A stretch of DNA of 64,000 nucleotides, from positions 1 through 64,000 of the forward strand of contig JAIQFT010000009.1 of the NCBI GenBank assembly GCA_020073185.1. The letters run 5' to 3'. The notes below the pieces were generated by a model. That model searched no databases and was not told the origin of the DNA. It was given only the letters and a program-made list of their open reading frames with translations. Source of the stretch: Terriglobia bacterium (GTDB lineage Bacteria; Acidobacteriota; Terriglobia; Terriglobales; Acidobacteriaceae). This document shows, one piece after another, positions 27,252 to 34,778 of this stretch (its first letter is position 1; each line of letters starts with the position of its first letter). The position numbers were made by a program, and so were the translations under genes.

Positions 27252-28585
27252 GCGCCGTCGACATTCTTCTCGGCATTGACCTCGGCTCCACCACGACGAA
27301 AGCGGTTGCTCTCGACTGCGCGGGCCGCGTGATCGGCCGCGGCATTACCAACACCCGCAGCAACTACGAAGTTGCGGCGCAGATCGTGCGCGAAGAAGCC
27401 CTGGTGCAATCGCGATTCGAACTCCTCCGCCAGGGTCTCGCTGCCGATCCCGAACTGGCGGGCATCGAAAACAAGTTCCTCGCACCTCTGGCGCGCCATT
27501 TCCGCCGGCAACAGCACGTCGAGCAATTCGAGCGGCTTGAGTCAGCGCTTCACCGCTGCGCCGGAGCGCCCCGCTATGCCACGACGCGAGACGACATTCA
27601 CCACGCGCTCGATCGCATCTGCGACTCCATGCGATTCCGCGTTGCGGCGCATTTCAACGAACTGTCCGTGCGCAAGAGCGACTTCTTCCGCGACCTTGCC
27701 GCCGCCGACTACATGCACTTCGCCGAGCAGTTCAAGGACCCCAAGCGCATTCCTTTCGACGTGCTGTGTGGTCTGTTCGACGCCGCCATCCTGCAAGTGG
27801 AAAACGCGGCCATGTCGGGCGGGTTCGAGCGCCACGCCGGAGCCGCCCTTGGGGAAACCATCGCGACGGCGCCGCCGGCGATCCAGGATATCGCACCGCG
27901 CCTCCGCACTGCGGTCACCTCCGTTCTCTCGCTCCAATTCCGCGTGCTGCGCATGGTGGGCACAGGCTACGGCCGCCAGCGCCTTCCCTTCCCCAAGGAA
28001 GACATCCGCAGCGAAATCCTCTGCCACGGCCTTGGCGCGCACGCCATGTTTCCGCTCACCCGCACCGTGCTCGATATTGGCGGCCAGGACACGAAAGCCA
28101 TCCAGGTGGATGCCCATGGGATCGTCACCAGTTTTCAGATGAACGACCGCTGCGCCGCCGGGTGCGGCCGCTATCTCGGCTACATCGCCGACGAAATGAA
28201 TCTCGGCCTGCACGAGCTCGGCACGCTCGCCCAGGAGAGCACCTGCGCGGTGAAGATCAACAGCACGTGCACGGTTTTTGCCGGCGCCGAACTACGCGAC
28301 CGTTTGTCGCTCGGGCAGAAGCGGCCCGACATTCTCGCCGGCCTGCACCGCGCCATCATGTTGCGCGCCATGTCGTTGCTGGCGCGCTCCGGAGGAATCT
28401 CCGACGAATTCACCTTTGCCGGCGGCGTGGCGCGCAATCCCGCCGCCGTGGCCGCGCTCGCGGATCTGGTGCGCCAGAACTACGGCGAGCGCACGCTCAA
28501 TATTTCCAACGAGTCCATCTACACCGGCGCGCTCGGTGCCGCGTTGTTCGCGCTGCGCGCTGCCGAAGGAAGAAGCGCGGCATGA
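27248..28585 (+). CDS. bcrA: Benzoyl-CoA reductase subunit A (ATPase/activator)
   Basis: 445 residues, ASKHA-fold ATPase that, with subunit D, couples ATP hydrolysis to electron transfer from ferredoxin. Phosphate loop GIDLGSTTTKAV at residues 9-20; second motif VLDIGGQDTKAI; the bridging [4Fe-4S] ligands are the cysteines in NDRCAAGCGRYL and STCTVFA. The about 150-residue insertion between the lobes is typical of BcrA and absent from simple 2-hydroxyacyl-CoA dehydratase activators. GTG start with GTGA overlap. Confidence 0.93.
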   Translation: MSAVDILLGIDLGSTTTKAVALDCAGRVIGRGITNTRSNYEVAAQIVREEALVQSRFELLRQGLAADPELAGIENKFLAPLARHFRRQQHVEQFERLESALHRCAGAPRYATTRDDIHHALDRICDSMRFRVAAHFNELSVRKSDFFRDLAAADYMHFAEQFKDPKRIPFDVLCGLFDAAILQVENAAMSGGFERHAGAALGETIATAPPAIQDIAPRLRTAVTSVLSLQFRVLRMVGTGYGRQRLPFPKEDIRSEILCHGLGAHAMFPLTRTVLDIGGQDTKAIQVDAHGIVTSFQMNDRCAAGCGRYLGYIADEMNLGLHELGTLAQESTCAVKINSTCTVFAGAELRDRLSLGQKRPDILAGLHRAIMLRAMSLLARSGGISDEFTFAGGVARNPAAVAALADLVRQNYGERTLNISNESIYTGALGAALFALRAAEGRSAA

Positions 28586-29430
28586 GCGCCTCCACCATCA
28601 TAGCCGCCGGCGTGGACGTCGGCTCCAGCGCCGCCAAGTTCGCGCTCGTTGAGGTGGACGCACACGGCCCCGCGACAATTCTCGCCCTGCACAACGAGCG
28701 CATTCGCCGCCGCGAACTGCGCAAAGTGATTCGCGACGGCTACGACGTCGCGCTGCAAACCGCCGGGGTACAGCTGAAGGACGTCGCCTACACCGCCAGC
28801 ACCGGTGAAGGCGAACTTGTGGATTTCCGCAGCGGACATTTTTACGGCATGACCACGCACGCGCGCGGCGCCGTGTTTCTCATGCCCGGAGCTACCGCCG
28901 TCATCGATATCGGCGCCCTGCACACGCGCGCCATATGCATTGACGAGCGTAGCCGCGTGTTGAACTATCGTATGACCAACCAGTGCGCCTCCGGCTCGGG
29001 ACAGTTTCTGGAAAATGTTGCGCGCTATCTCGGTATCCTGCTCGAGGACGTTGGGCCGCTGTCCTGCGAAGCGAAGAATCCCGAGCCGGTCAGCAGCATT
29101 TGCGCAGTGCTGGCGGAGACCGACGTGATCAACATGGTGAGCCGCGGCATTGCGCGTAACGACATTCTCAAAGGCATTCATCTTTCTATGGCGGGGCGCT
29201 GCACCAAGTTGCTGCGCGCCATCGGCGCATCCGGCGACGTGGCGATCACCGGCGGCCTGGCCTCCGACGTCGGCCTCACTCGCGCGCTGGAAGAGAAGAT
29301 CGCTGAAGAAAAGCTCGCCATGGGGGTCCGCACTCACCCCGATTCGATCTACGCCGGCGCGCTCGGCGCGGCTCTGTGGGGTGCGTACCGCCATCGCATT
29401 CTCGTACGGCGCACCGAGGTGGTGGCGTGA
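28582..29430 (+). CDS. bcrD: Benzoyl-CoA reductase subunit D (ATPase/activator)
   Basis: 282 residues, second ATPase subunit. GVDVGSSAAKFALVE is the phosphate loop, VIDIGALHTRAI the second nucleotide motif, and NQCASGSGQFLENVARYLG with SSICAVLAETDV supply the cluster cysteines shared with BcrA. AITGGLASDVGL and SIYAGALGAALWGAYR close the ATPase fold. It overlaps bcrA (ATGA) and the SDR gene (GTGA), so all four subunits are translationally coupled. Confidence 0.93.
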   Translation: MSASTIIAAGVDVGSSAAKFALVEVDAHGPATILALHNERIRRRELRKVIRDGYDVALQTAGVQLKDVAYTASTGEGELVDFRSGHFYGMTTHARGAVFLMPGATAVIDIGALHTRAICIDERSRVLNYRMTNQCASGSGQFLENVARYLGILLEDVGPLSCEAKNPEPVSSICAVLAETDVINMVSRGIARNDILKGIHLSMAGRCTKLLRAIGASGDVAITGGLASDVGLTRALEEKIAEEKLAMGVRTHPDSIYAGALGAALWGAYRHRILVRRTEVVA

Positions 29431-30149
29431 GCGGCACTCTCGACGGTAAAGTCGCGGTCGTCACCGGCGGTTCCGGCGCAATCGGCTCCGCCATCATCGC
29501 CGAACTTGAGGAGCAAGGCGCGCGAGCAGTGTCGCTCGACTTGGCGCGGCCGGCCGCAAGCGCCGCGCTCTACCAGGCCTGCGACGTCGGCGACGATTCT
29601 TCAGTTTCTTCTGCCATAGAAGCGGTGCGGCGCGAACACGGCCGCCTCGACTTGGTCGTGCACGCCGCGGGCATCTCGCGCGAGGGCGTGGTGTGGAAAC
29701 TCGCCGTCGAGGACTGGGACGTAGTACAACGCGTCAACCTGCGCGGGGCGTTTCTATTGCTGCGTCACGCCATTCCGGCGATGCGTGCGGGCGACGGCGG
29801 ACGCATCGTGCTCATCGGGTCGATCAACGGCTCGCGCGGCAAGTTCGGCACGTCGGCGTATTCGGCAAGCAAGGCGGGCCTGATCGCGCTGGCCAAATCG
29901 GTTGCGCGAGAGGTGGCGCGCTTCGGCATCCTTGTTAACGTGGTTGAGCCTGGCTGGGTTCTCACGCCATTGACGAAGTTCCTTCCAAAGGCGATTCTTG
30001 ACGCCGCGCTGGCGGAAAGCCTTGTGGGCCGCTTCGTCGAACCCGCCGACGTCGCCGCCGCGGTCACGTTTCTTTGCGGGCCGGAGGCACGGCAGATCAC
30101 CGGGCAGATTCTTCGCGTGGATGGCGGTCAATTTCTAGGCAGCAGTTGA
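29427..30149 (+). CDS. SDR family oxidoreductase
   Basis: 240-residue short-chain dehydrogenase: TGGSGAIG cofactor loop, HAAGISREG (an unusual form of NAAG), catalytic Ser in GSINGSRG and Tyr-Lys in YSASK. The cofactor is probably NAD(H), given an acidic SLDLARP after strand 2. The GTGA overlap places it firmly in the bcr operon. It could oxidise 3-hydroxypimeloyl-CoA, the product of Oah, or act like BadH; sequence alone does not decide. No FabG-type partner genes are nearby. Confidence 0.85.
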   Translation: MSGTLDGKVAVVTGGSGAIGSAIIAELEEQGARAVSLDLARPAASAALYQACDVGDDSSVSSAIEAVRREHGRLDLVVHAAGISREGVVWKLAVEDWDVVQRVNLRGAFLLLRHAIPAMRAGDGGRIVLIGSINGSRGKFGTSAYSASKAGLIALAKSVAREVARFGILVNVVEPGWVLTPLTKFLPKAILDAALAESLVGRFVEPADVAAAVTFLCGPEARQITGQILRVDGGQFLGSS

Positions 30150-30162
30150 ACGGGAGAGAGCA

Positions 30163-30660
30163 ATGAATCCGAAACCTGTGGGCGAACCCGGAATGCTGGA
30201 GACGGACAGCATCCCCGTCCGCGTGATGGATAAAGGTGACTTCGAGGCCGTTGTCTCGATCGACGCTGCCGCCACGGGGCGTCGTCGTCCGCGTTACTTT
30301 GAGCTGATGTTGGAGCGCGCCGTGACGCGGGCGGCGCTGCAGGTGTCGCTCGCCGCCGAACTCGACGGCCGAGTCGTGGGCTTCGCTATAGCCTCGCTCT
30401 ATTACGGCGAGTACGGCGTTGTCGAGCCAACTGCCTCGCTCGACGCTATCGGCGTCCTTCCTGCCTACCGCGGCCAGCACGTCGCCAAGGCTTTGCTTCG
30501 ACAACTGCGCGTGAACCTTTCCGCACTTCGCGTGACAACCTTGCGGACCGAAGTCTCATGGGACGACTTCGATCTACTCGCTTTTTTCAAGTGCGAAGGC
30601 TTCGCCCCGGCCCGCCGTCTCTGCCTCGACTGCGCACTCGATCCCACGCACATCGACTGA
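30163..30660 (+). CDS. GNAT family N-acetyltransferase
   Basis: 165 residues. The acetyl-CoA loop is GVLPAYRGQHVAKALLRQL (about residues 103-121), with IDAAATGRRRP and FAIASLYYGEYG as earlier strands. Start ATG with GGGAGAGAG ribosome site 13 bases after the SDR gene, so probably the last gene of the operon. An acyltransferase beside CoA-ester enzymes may modify a pathway protein (lysine acetylation controls benzoate-CoA ligases in Rhodopseudomonas), but that link is inference. Confidence 0.83.
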   Translation: MNPKPVGEPGMLETDSIPVRVMDKGDFEAVVSIDAAATGRRRPRYFELMLERAVTRAALQVSLAAELDGRVVGFAIASLYYGEYGVVEPTASLDAIGVLPAYRGQHVAKALLRQLRVNLSALRVTTLRTEVSWDDFDLLAFFKCEGFAPARRLCLDCALDPTHID

Positions 30661-30709
30661 CCCGAACGGGCTCCTCGTAGCGCGCTACTACTGCTCCCAA
30701 AACCGGCCA

Positions 30710-30740
30710 AAACCGGCCGAACGCCGAGCCGGTTTCTTGT
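30710..30740 (+). terminator. Candidate intrinsic terminator after the bcr operon
   Basis: AAACCGGC (30710-30717), a 10-base loop and GCCGGTTT (30728-30735), then CTTGT. The U-tract is weak, but the position 50 bases after the last gene fits. Confidence 0.45.
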
Positions 30741-30765
30741 ACATCCTCTTGGGCTTACTTGGTTG

Positions 30766-30840
30766 GTGTTGTGCTGTGTTGGAGGCGGAATCCCCCTGTT
30801 AACCGGAGGGTTGTGGGTTCGAGTCCTACCTGAGGAGCCA
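30766..30840 (+). tRNA. tRNA-Asn(GUU)-like sequence, apparently degenerate
   Basis: The 3' half reads as tRNA-Asn: anticodon loop CTGTTAA (anticodon 30798-30800), T-arm GTGGG-TTCGAGT-CCTAC at 30813-30829 and TGAGGAG-CCA at the end. The 5' half does not fold: the anticodon stem has TCCCC opposite CCGGA, the D-arm is shortened, and nothing at the expected distance pairs with TGAGGA. A TCCTC that could pair lies 20 bases too far upstream (30744). It is either a pseudo-tRNA or an integration-site remnant. Confidence 0.4.
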
Positions 30841-30922
30841 TTTTTTCCAGAGCTTGGCTGCGCCTGGAGCTGCCCCGATGTTCGCCGTCACCGCGACCGA
30901 ACGCGATGGCAACAGGTCTTCA

Positions 30923-31969
30923 TCAATCTTCGGCAAGGGCAGCGGATTTTTTCGCGAGCAGAGCATTCACCTTGCTGATGACGGCGAAGGCGTCGGCGAC
31001 ATAGACCACGTCGGCCTTGCCACGCGCCCAGCCGCAGTTGGGGTCGAGGTTGATCGCCCGTCGTTCGGTGATGAAGCGCCAGCCGACCACGTGCGGCTCC
31101 TCGCCGTGGCAGCAGGTGGAGAGTCCTTTGGGATGGCGCGGCGTGGCCCCGGTCTGGCCCACCTGGTTGAGGTGGGTCATGAAGCGCAGGGTGGCCTGGT
31201 TCTCACCGCTCTGCTCCACCAGCGACTTGCTGCCACCGAGCGATGCCTGCGATTCGCGCAGGAACCCGAGGATCAACCGCTCTGCGTCGGCGGAGTGCAC
31301 CTGGCCGTCGGATTGCTTCTTCGTCCATCCCGCACCGGCGACGAACAGCAGCTTGGCGTCCGGACGGATCGTCTGCTCGCCAGCCTTGGGCGCGCGGATG
31401 CCAGTCACGACGGTGCGAATCGGCGGAGGCGTCACAGCGACGGTTCCGACGTTGGCGCTTGCGGCTGGGCCTTGCCACGCCGGACGGCAGCCGCTCTCGA
31501 CCAGCATCAGCCACGGGCGCGCCGTGCGCTGGAGCGAGGCTTCGATGCGCTGGCGATAGAACCAGCGCGTCGCCACCGGTGCGGTATCGGTGACAGCGAC
31601 GCTAGTGACGTGGGTGTCCACGACGCCGTTGAGCCGTTGCGCCACGCCGGCAAGAACGCGCGCCAGACGCGAGGTCGCCGGAGCGAGAACGATGGTGGCA
31701 TTCGCAACGCGGCAGAGAGCTTCGCAGGCGGCAGCATCGGTGGCGTAACGCGGTTGTGCGAACTCCGCGCCGGAGACGCCGAGGAAACGCGCCGCGCCGC
31801 AGGTGGCGATGGAGTTTGCCGCCGTCTGGACATCGGCGCCGATGAGCGCAACCGTGAGCGGCGCAGCGAGGTTGGCGGCGAACTCGATCGCAGTGGTCAA
31901 CGATTCGAGCGCGATTCTTGGGAGCGCGTTGGCGTCGTCGGCGTGAGCGAGAAAGAGAATGTTTTCCAT
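30923..31969 (-). CDS. etfA: Electron transfer flavoprotein subunit alpha, divergent
   Basis: 348 residues from MENILFLAHADD. The N-terminal half is an ordinary ETF-alpha domain I. In the FAD domain the LNQVGQTG motif is kept (usually RQVGQTG), but the canonical SGAIQH segment is replaced by an unusual cysteine-containing GLSTCCHGEEPHVVGW region and the following INKD is INLDP. ETF alpha normally carries the electron-transferring FAD. Last gene of a minus-strand operon after etfB, from which it is separated by 49 bases containing a hairpin (31988-32009). Confidence 0.78.
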   Translation of the reverse strand: MENILFLAHADDANALPRIALESLTTAIEFAANLAAPLTVALIGADVQTAANSIATCGAARFLGVSGAEFAQPRYATDAAACEALCRVANATIVLAPATSRLARVLAGVAQRLNGVVDTHVTSVAVTDTAPVATRWFYRQRIEASLQRTARPWLMLVESGCRPAWQGPAASANVGTVAVTPPPIRTVVTGIRAPKAGEQTIRPDAKLLFVAGAGWTKKQSDGQVHSADAERLILGFLRESQASLGGSKSLVEQSGENQATLRFMTHLNQVGQTGATPRHPKGLSTCCHGEEPHVVGWRFITERRAINLDPNCGWARGKADVVYVADAFAVISKVNALLAKKSAALAED

Positions 31970-31987
31970 AGTTTCAGTTTCAGCTCC

Positions 31988-32009
31988 GCACACGCGAGGG
32001 CGCGTGTGC
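31988..32009. repeat. Hairpin in the etfB-etfA gap
   Basis: GCACACGCG-AGGG-CGCGTGTGC, a perfect 9-bp stem. It may be another of the REP-like elements, or may stabilise or attenuate the mRNA between the two ETF genes. Confidence 0.5.
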
Positions 32010-32018
32010 CACACGCTA

Positions 32019-32825
32019 TTATTCCCCGCCGATCCACTCGACGATTTCGGCGGCGATGGCGTCGGGAGAGAGGTCTTTCACAATGCGCGTTTCGCGCTGC
32101 TGCCTGGGCAGCGCCACGTTGAGGTATCGCAGGCCGTCACTGGCCACGGGCGCGGCTTTGGCGCGTTGCAACGCAGGCATCACGGTGCGCATGTTGGTCA
32201 TGCCGACCTGCGGGTTGTTGCGCGGCTCGGGCAAGTTGCCGGTCGCCCAGCCGAGCACGGCAGGCGGAGCCGCCAGCGTCGAAACCTGGTGACGTCCGCC
32301 CTCGATGCGCTCCAGGATTTCAAAGGAACCGTCGGCGTTGACGCTCAACTGGTCCGCGCCCTGGAACTGGTCGGTGATGCCGAGCAGTTCGCCGACAATT
32401 TGCAGCGTCGCTCCGGCGCCTCGGCTGGCAGATTCCCAGCCGCCGAACACGAGCAGGTGAGCGGGATCGAGTCCAGGAATTGCCTTGATAGCGGCGGCGA
32501 GCGTGGCGGCGGTGGCGTGTGCGTCGGTGAAGCCGCCGGCGGGACCGTCGAGCGCAATCAAGTCGAACGGAACTTTTTGTGCGACCGTCATCATCACCTG
32601 CTGCAGCTTTGCCTTCGGGCCCAGGCTCAGCAGCGTGACCTTGCTGCCAGGATTCTTGGCGGCCAGATTCGCGGCTTCGTACAGCGCGTGTCCGGCCCAG
32701 GGGTCGAGCACCGCGGGCAGCATCATTTCGTTCTTCAGCGCGGGGCCGTTCGGCGTTGTGACCGGCTCCAGGGTTTGCAGCGGATCAGGGACAACGCTGC
32801 CGAGGACGACGATTTGGAAAGGCAT
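32019..32825 (-). CDS. etfB: Electron transfer flavoprotein subunit beta
   Basis: 268 residues. The opening VVLGSVVPDP, then NEMMLPAVLDPWAGHALYEAANL, and the AMP/FAD-binding helix after LLVFGGWESASRGAG are ETF-beta features. The C-terminal recognition-loop region is LPEPRNNPQVGMTNMRTVMPAL. It would pair with the downstream etfA to accept electrons from the adjacent acyl-CoA dehydrogenase. Whether it is a bifurcating type (with a second FAD in beta) needs a structural alignment. Confidence 0.83.
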   Translation of the reverse strand: MPFQIVVLGSVVPDPLQTLEPVTTPNGPALKNEMMLPAVLDPWAGHALYEAANLAAKNPGSKVTLLSLGPKAKLQQVMMTVAQKVPFDLIALDGPAGGFTDAHATAATLAAAIKAIPGLDPAHLLVFGGWESASRGAGATLQIVGELLGITDQFQGADQLSVNADGSFEILERIEGGRHQVSTLAAPPAVLGWATGNLPEPRNNPQVGMTNMRTVMPALQRAKAAPVASDGLRYLNVALPRQQRETRIVKDLSPDAIAAEIVEWIGGE

Positions 32826-32860
32826 AGTTTCAGTTTCGAGTATCAGCTCAGCGTTAACAA

Positions 32861-32912
32861 GCGATCAGTGATCAGTGCCAGAAGAGGCTGGACGTACTGG
32901 CCACTGATCACT
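32861..32912. repeat. GATCAGTGATCAGTG micro-repeat
   Basis: GCGATCAGTGATCAGTGCCA followed by its imperfect complement GGCCACTGATCACTTCAG, in the gap between the FixC-like gene and etfB. It could fold as a hairpin. Confidence 0.5.
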
Positions 32913-34778
32913 TCAGTTTAGCGCTGAATGCAGGCCGCCGGCGCCGGCGCGGAACTCGATATTGGCGGTTTCGTCGCCGTTGAGCGCTTGCACGCAGTTC
33001 CACAGGCAGGCGCCGCAGTGGACGCACTTTTCGCGATCGAAGACAGGCAATCCACCGTCGCCGGGCGCGATGGCCTGGCCGGAGCACATCTCGATGCAGA
33101 GCCTGGCTTCGCACGCCTGGCAGACCTCGGGGAAATGAAACGCCACATGGTCGGCGTAGCCCGGCGGCGCCTGCACTTTGCCGCCGAGCAGCAGCGCGTC
33201 CTGGTGTGACACCAGCAGCCTGCCGTCGAAGGGAATTTGCGGCCAGCCGCAGCGGTCCATTAATGCATCGTGGAGCGATGTGTTGGTCTGGACACAGCGG
33301 CTGCGGATCTCCTCGATCTCGGCGCGCGGAATGCGTCCGGCAAAGTAGTGCTCCAGGGTGCTGACGCGGTCGTTGACCGAGGCGGGCTCGTGGCCGAGCG
33401 AAAAGCGGCCCTTGGTCAATCCGGCGAGCGTCATCCCGAGCACTCCGGTGACGACGCCGCGCTGGAAGCCGTCGCGGGCTCTTTCGGCGATGCGGCCTTC
33501 GCTTTCGACCCAACTGGTGCGGCGGCGGGCAACGTAGGCGCGTTCCAGGTTTTCGCGGGTGAACGGCGCGCGCGCGCGCAGCAGTTCAATGACGCCCTCG
33601 GCCAGCAGCGTGCCGGTGGTCCAGGCTTCGTCCACGCCCGAGCCGGTGAGGACATTGGTGCTGCCGGAGCCTTCGCCGATGCGCGCGTAACCGTTGCCGG
33701 CCAGCACGGGCTCGCCGCGCTTGCCGGATTCCTGCAGCGACTTAGCGCCCCAGGAGCGCAGCGTCCCGCCCTCAAGGTAGCGCCACAGGTACGGGTGCAT
33801 CATGAAGTGCTGCAGGTAGCGATAGGCGGTCCGCACCGGGCTGCCGAACCAGGAGGGCACGAAGATGCCGACGGAGGCGAGGCGGTCAGGATGGACATAG
33901 AAGAAGCCGAAGATTTCCGGCTCGGGGAAACCGAAGGTGTGTAAGACGGTGCCGGGCGCGAGGTCAACACCTTCACGCAATTCGACGACCAACTTCATGC
34001 CGAGGGCCCACTCGCGGCGATGGTTGCCGTCAGGCATCCCGAATTGCTGGTCGAGCTGGCGGCCGACGGGACCGACCGGACCATCGGCTACGACGGTGAG
34101 ATCAGCGCGGACGTCCATGCCGGGCATGAACGCGCCTTCGGGATTGCCGGCTTTGTCGGTACCTTGGTCAACCAGGCGGATGCCGGTCACGCGGTCGTTT
34201 TCAATCAGCGCCTGTGCCACCGGCATTCCGGGCCAGATTTGTACCATGCCGCTGGCCGCGATTTGCGAGCCCACCCACTGGTTGAACTGGCCGACGGAGA
34301 GCACGAAGCCGTCGTGCTTCTGCAGGAAGTCAGGAACGTAGGGCAGTTCGAGCGCGTGATCTTTGATCGGCAGCGCGAAGCGGAGCGCGCGCATCAAAGC
34401 GTCGGCGGAACGCAGGGCGAACGAGCGGCGGCTGGCGCCCACCGGATCGAGGAGATAAAGCATCTTCTCGCTGGTGACGCGCGCGGCCATGGGAATCTGC
34501 GCGGGATCAAGATCGGGGAAGCTGGCGCGAATGCCGCGGGCACGCGTGACCACGCCGGATACACCCACTCCGAGGTCGTCGGCGCGTTCGTAGCAGATGA
34601 CCTGCCGAGGAAGTCCGCTGGAGCTCTGCAGGGAACCGTCGGCGAGGACGCGCGAAAGCGTGGTGAGGAAGCCTCCCATGGCCGGGCCGAACCCGACGCA
34701 GGCAATGTCCACGGCGACGGATTCGCGCTCGATCATCTCCGCTTGTGCTTCCGGACACACTTCCATGTGAGCACTCAT
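32913..34778 (-). CDS. ETF:quinone oxidoreductase / FixC-like flavoprotein with fused ferredoxin domain
   Basis: 621 residues. A GFGPAMGG nucleotide loop near residue 27 and the ETF-QO-type NVLTGSGVDEAW and GDGPVGPVGRQ-like blocks define the FAD domain. The C-terminus holds two cluster motifs, C-x2-C-x4-C-x3-C (CQACEARLCIEMC) and C-x2-C-x2-C-x3-C (CVHCGACLWNC), ending in GAGGLHSA. It should pass electrons from ETF to quinone or, as a FixCX-like unit, take part in ferredoxin reduction. Its ATG overlaps the acyl-CoA dehydrogenase stop (ATGA), so the two are coupled. Confidence 0.82.
   Translation of the reverse strand: MSAHMEVCPEAQAEMIERESVAVDIACVGFGPAMGGFLTTLSRVLADGSLQSSSGLPRQVICYERADDLGVGVSGVVTRARGIRASFPDLDPAQIPMAARVTSEKMLYLLDPVGASRRSFALRSADALMRALRFALPIKDHALELPYVPDFLQKHDGFVLSVGQFNQWVGSQIAASGMVQIWPGMPVAQALIENDRVTGIRLVDQGTDKAGNPEGAFMPGMDVRADLTVVADGPVGPVGRQLDQQFGMPDGNHRREWALGMKLVVELREGVDLAPGTVLHTFGFPEPEIFGFFYVHPDRLASVGIFVPSWFGSPVRTAYRYLQHFMMHPYLWRYLEGGTLRSWGAKSLQESGKRGEPVLAGNGYARIGEGSGSTNVLTGSGVDEAWTTGTLLAEGVIELLRARAPFTRENLERAYVARRRTSWVESEGRIAERARDGFQRGVVTGVLGMTLAGLTKGRFSLGHEPASVNDRVSTLEHYFAGRIPRAEIEEIRSRCVQTNTSLHDALMDRCGWPQIPFDGRLLVSHQDALLLGGKVQAPPGYADHVAFHFPEVCQACEARLCIEMCSGQAIAPGDGGLPVFDREKCVHCGACLWNCVQALNGDETANIEFRAGAGGLHSALN

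Noticed and set aside
27248-29430. BcrA/BcrD as 2-hydroxyacyl-CoA dehydratase activators
   Set aside because: Two different ATPase subunits, the BcrA insertion and the had-oah neighbours fit benzoyl-CoA reductase better.
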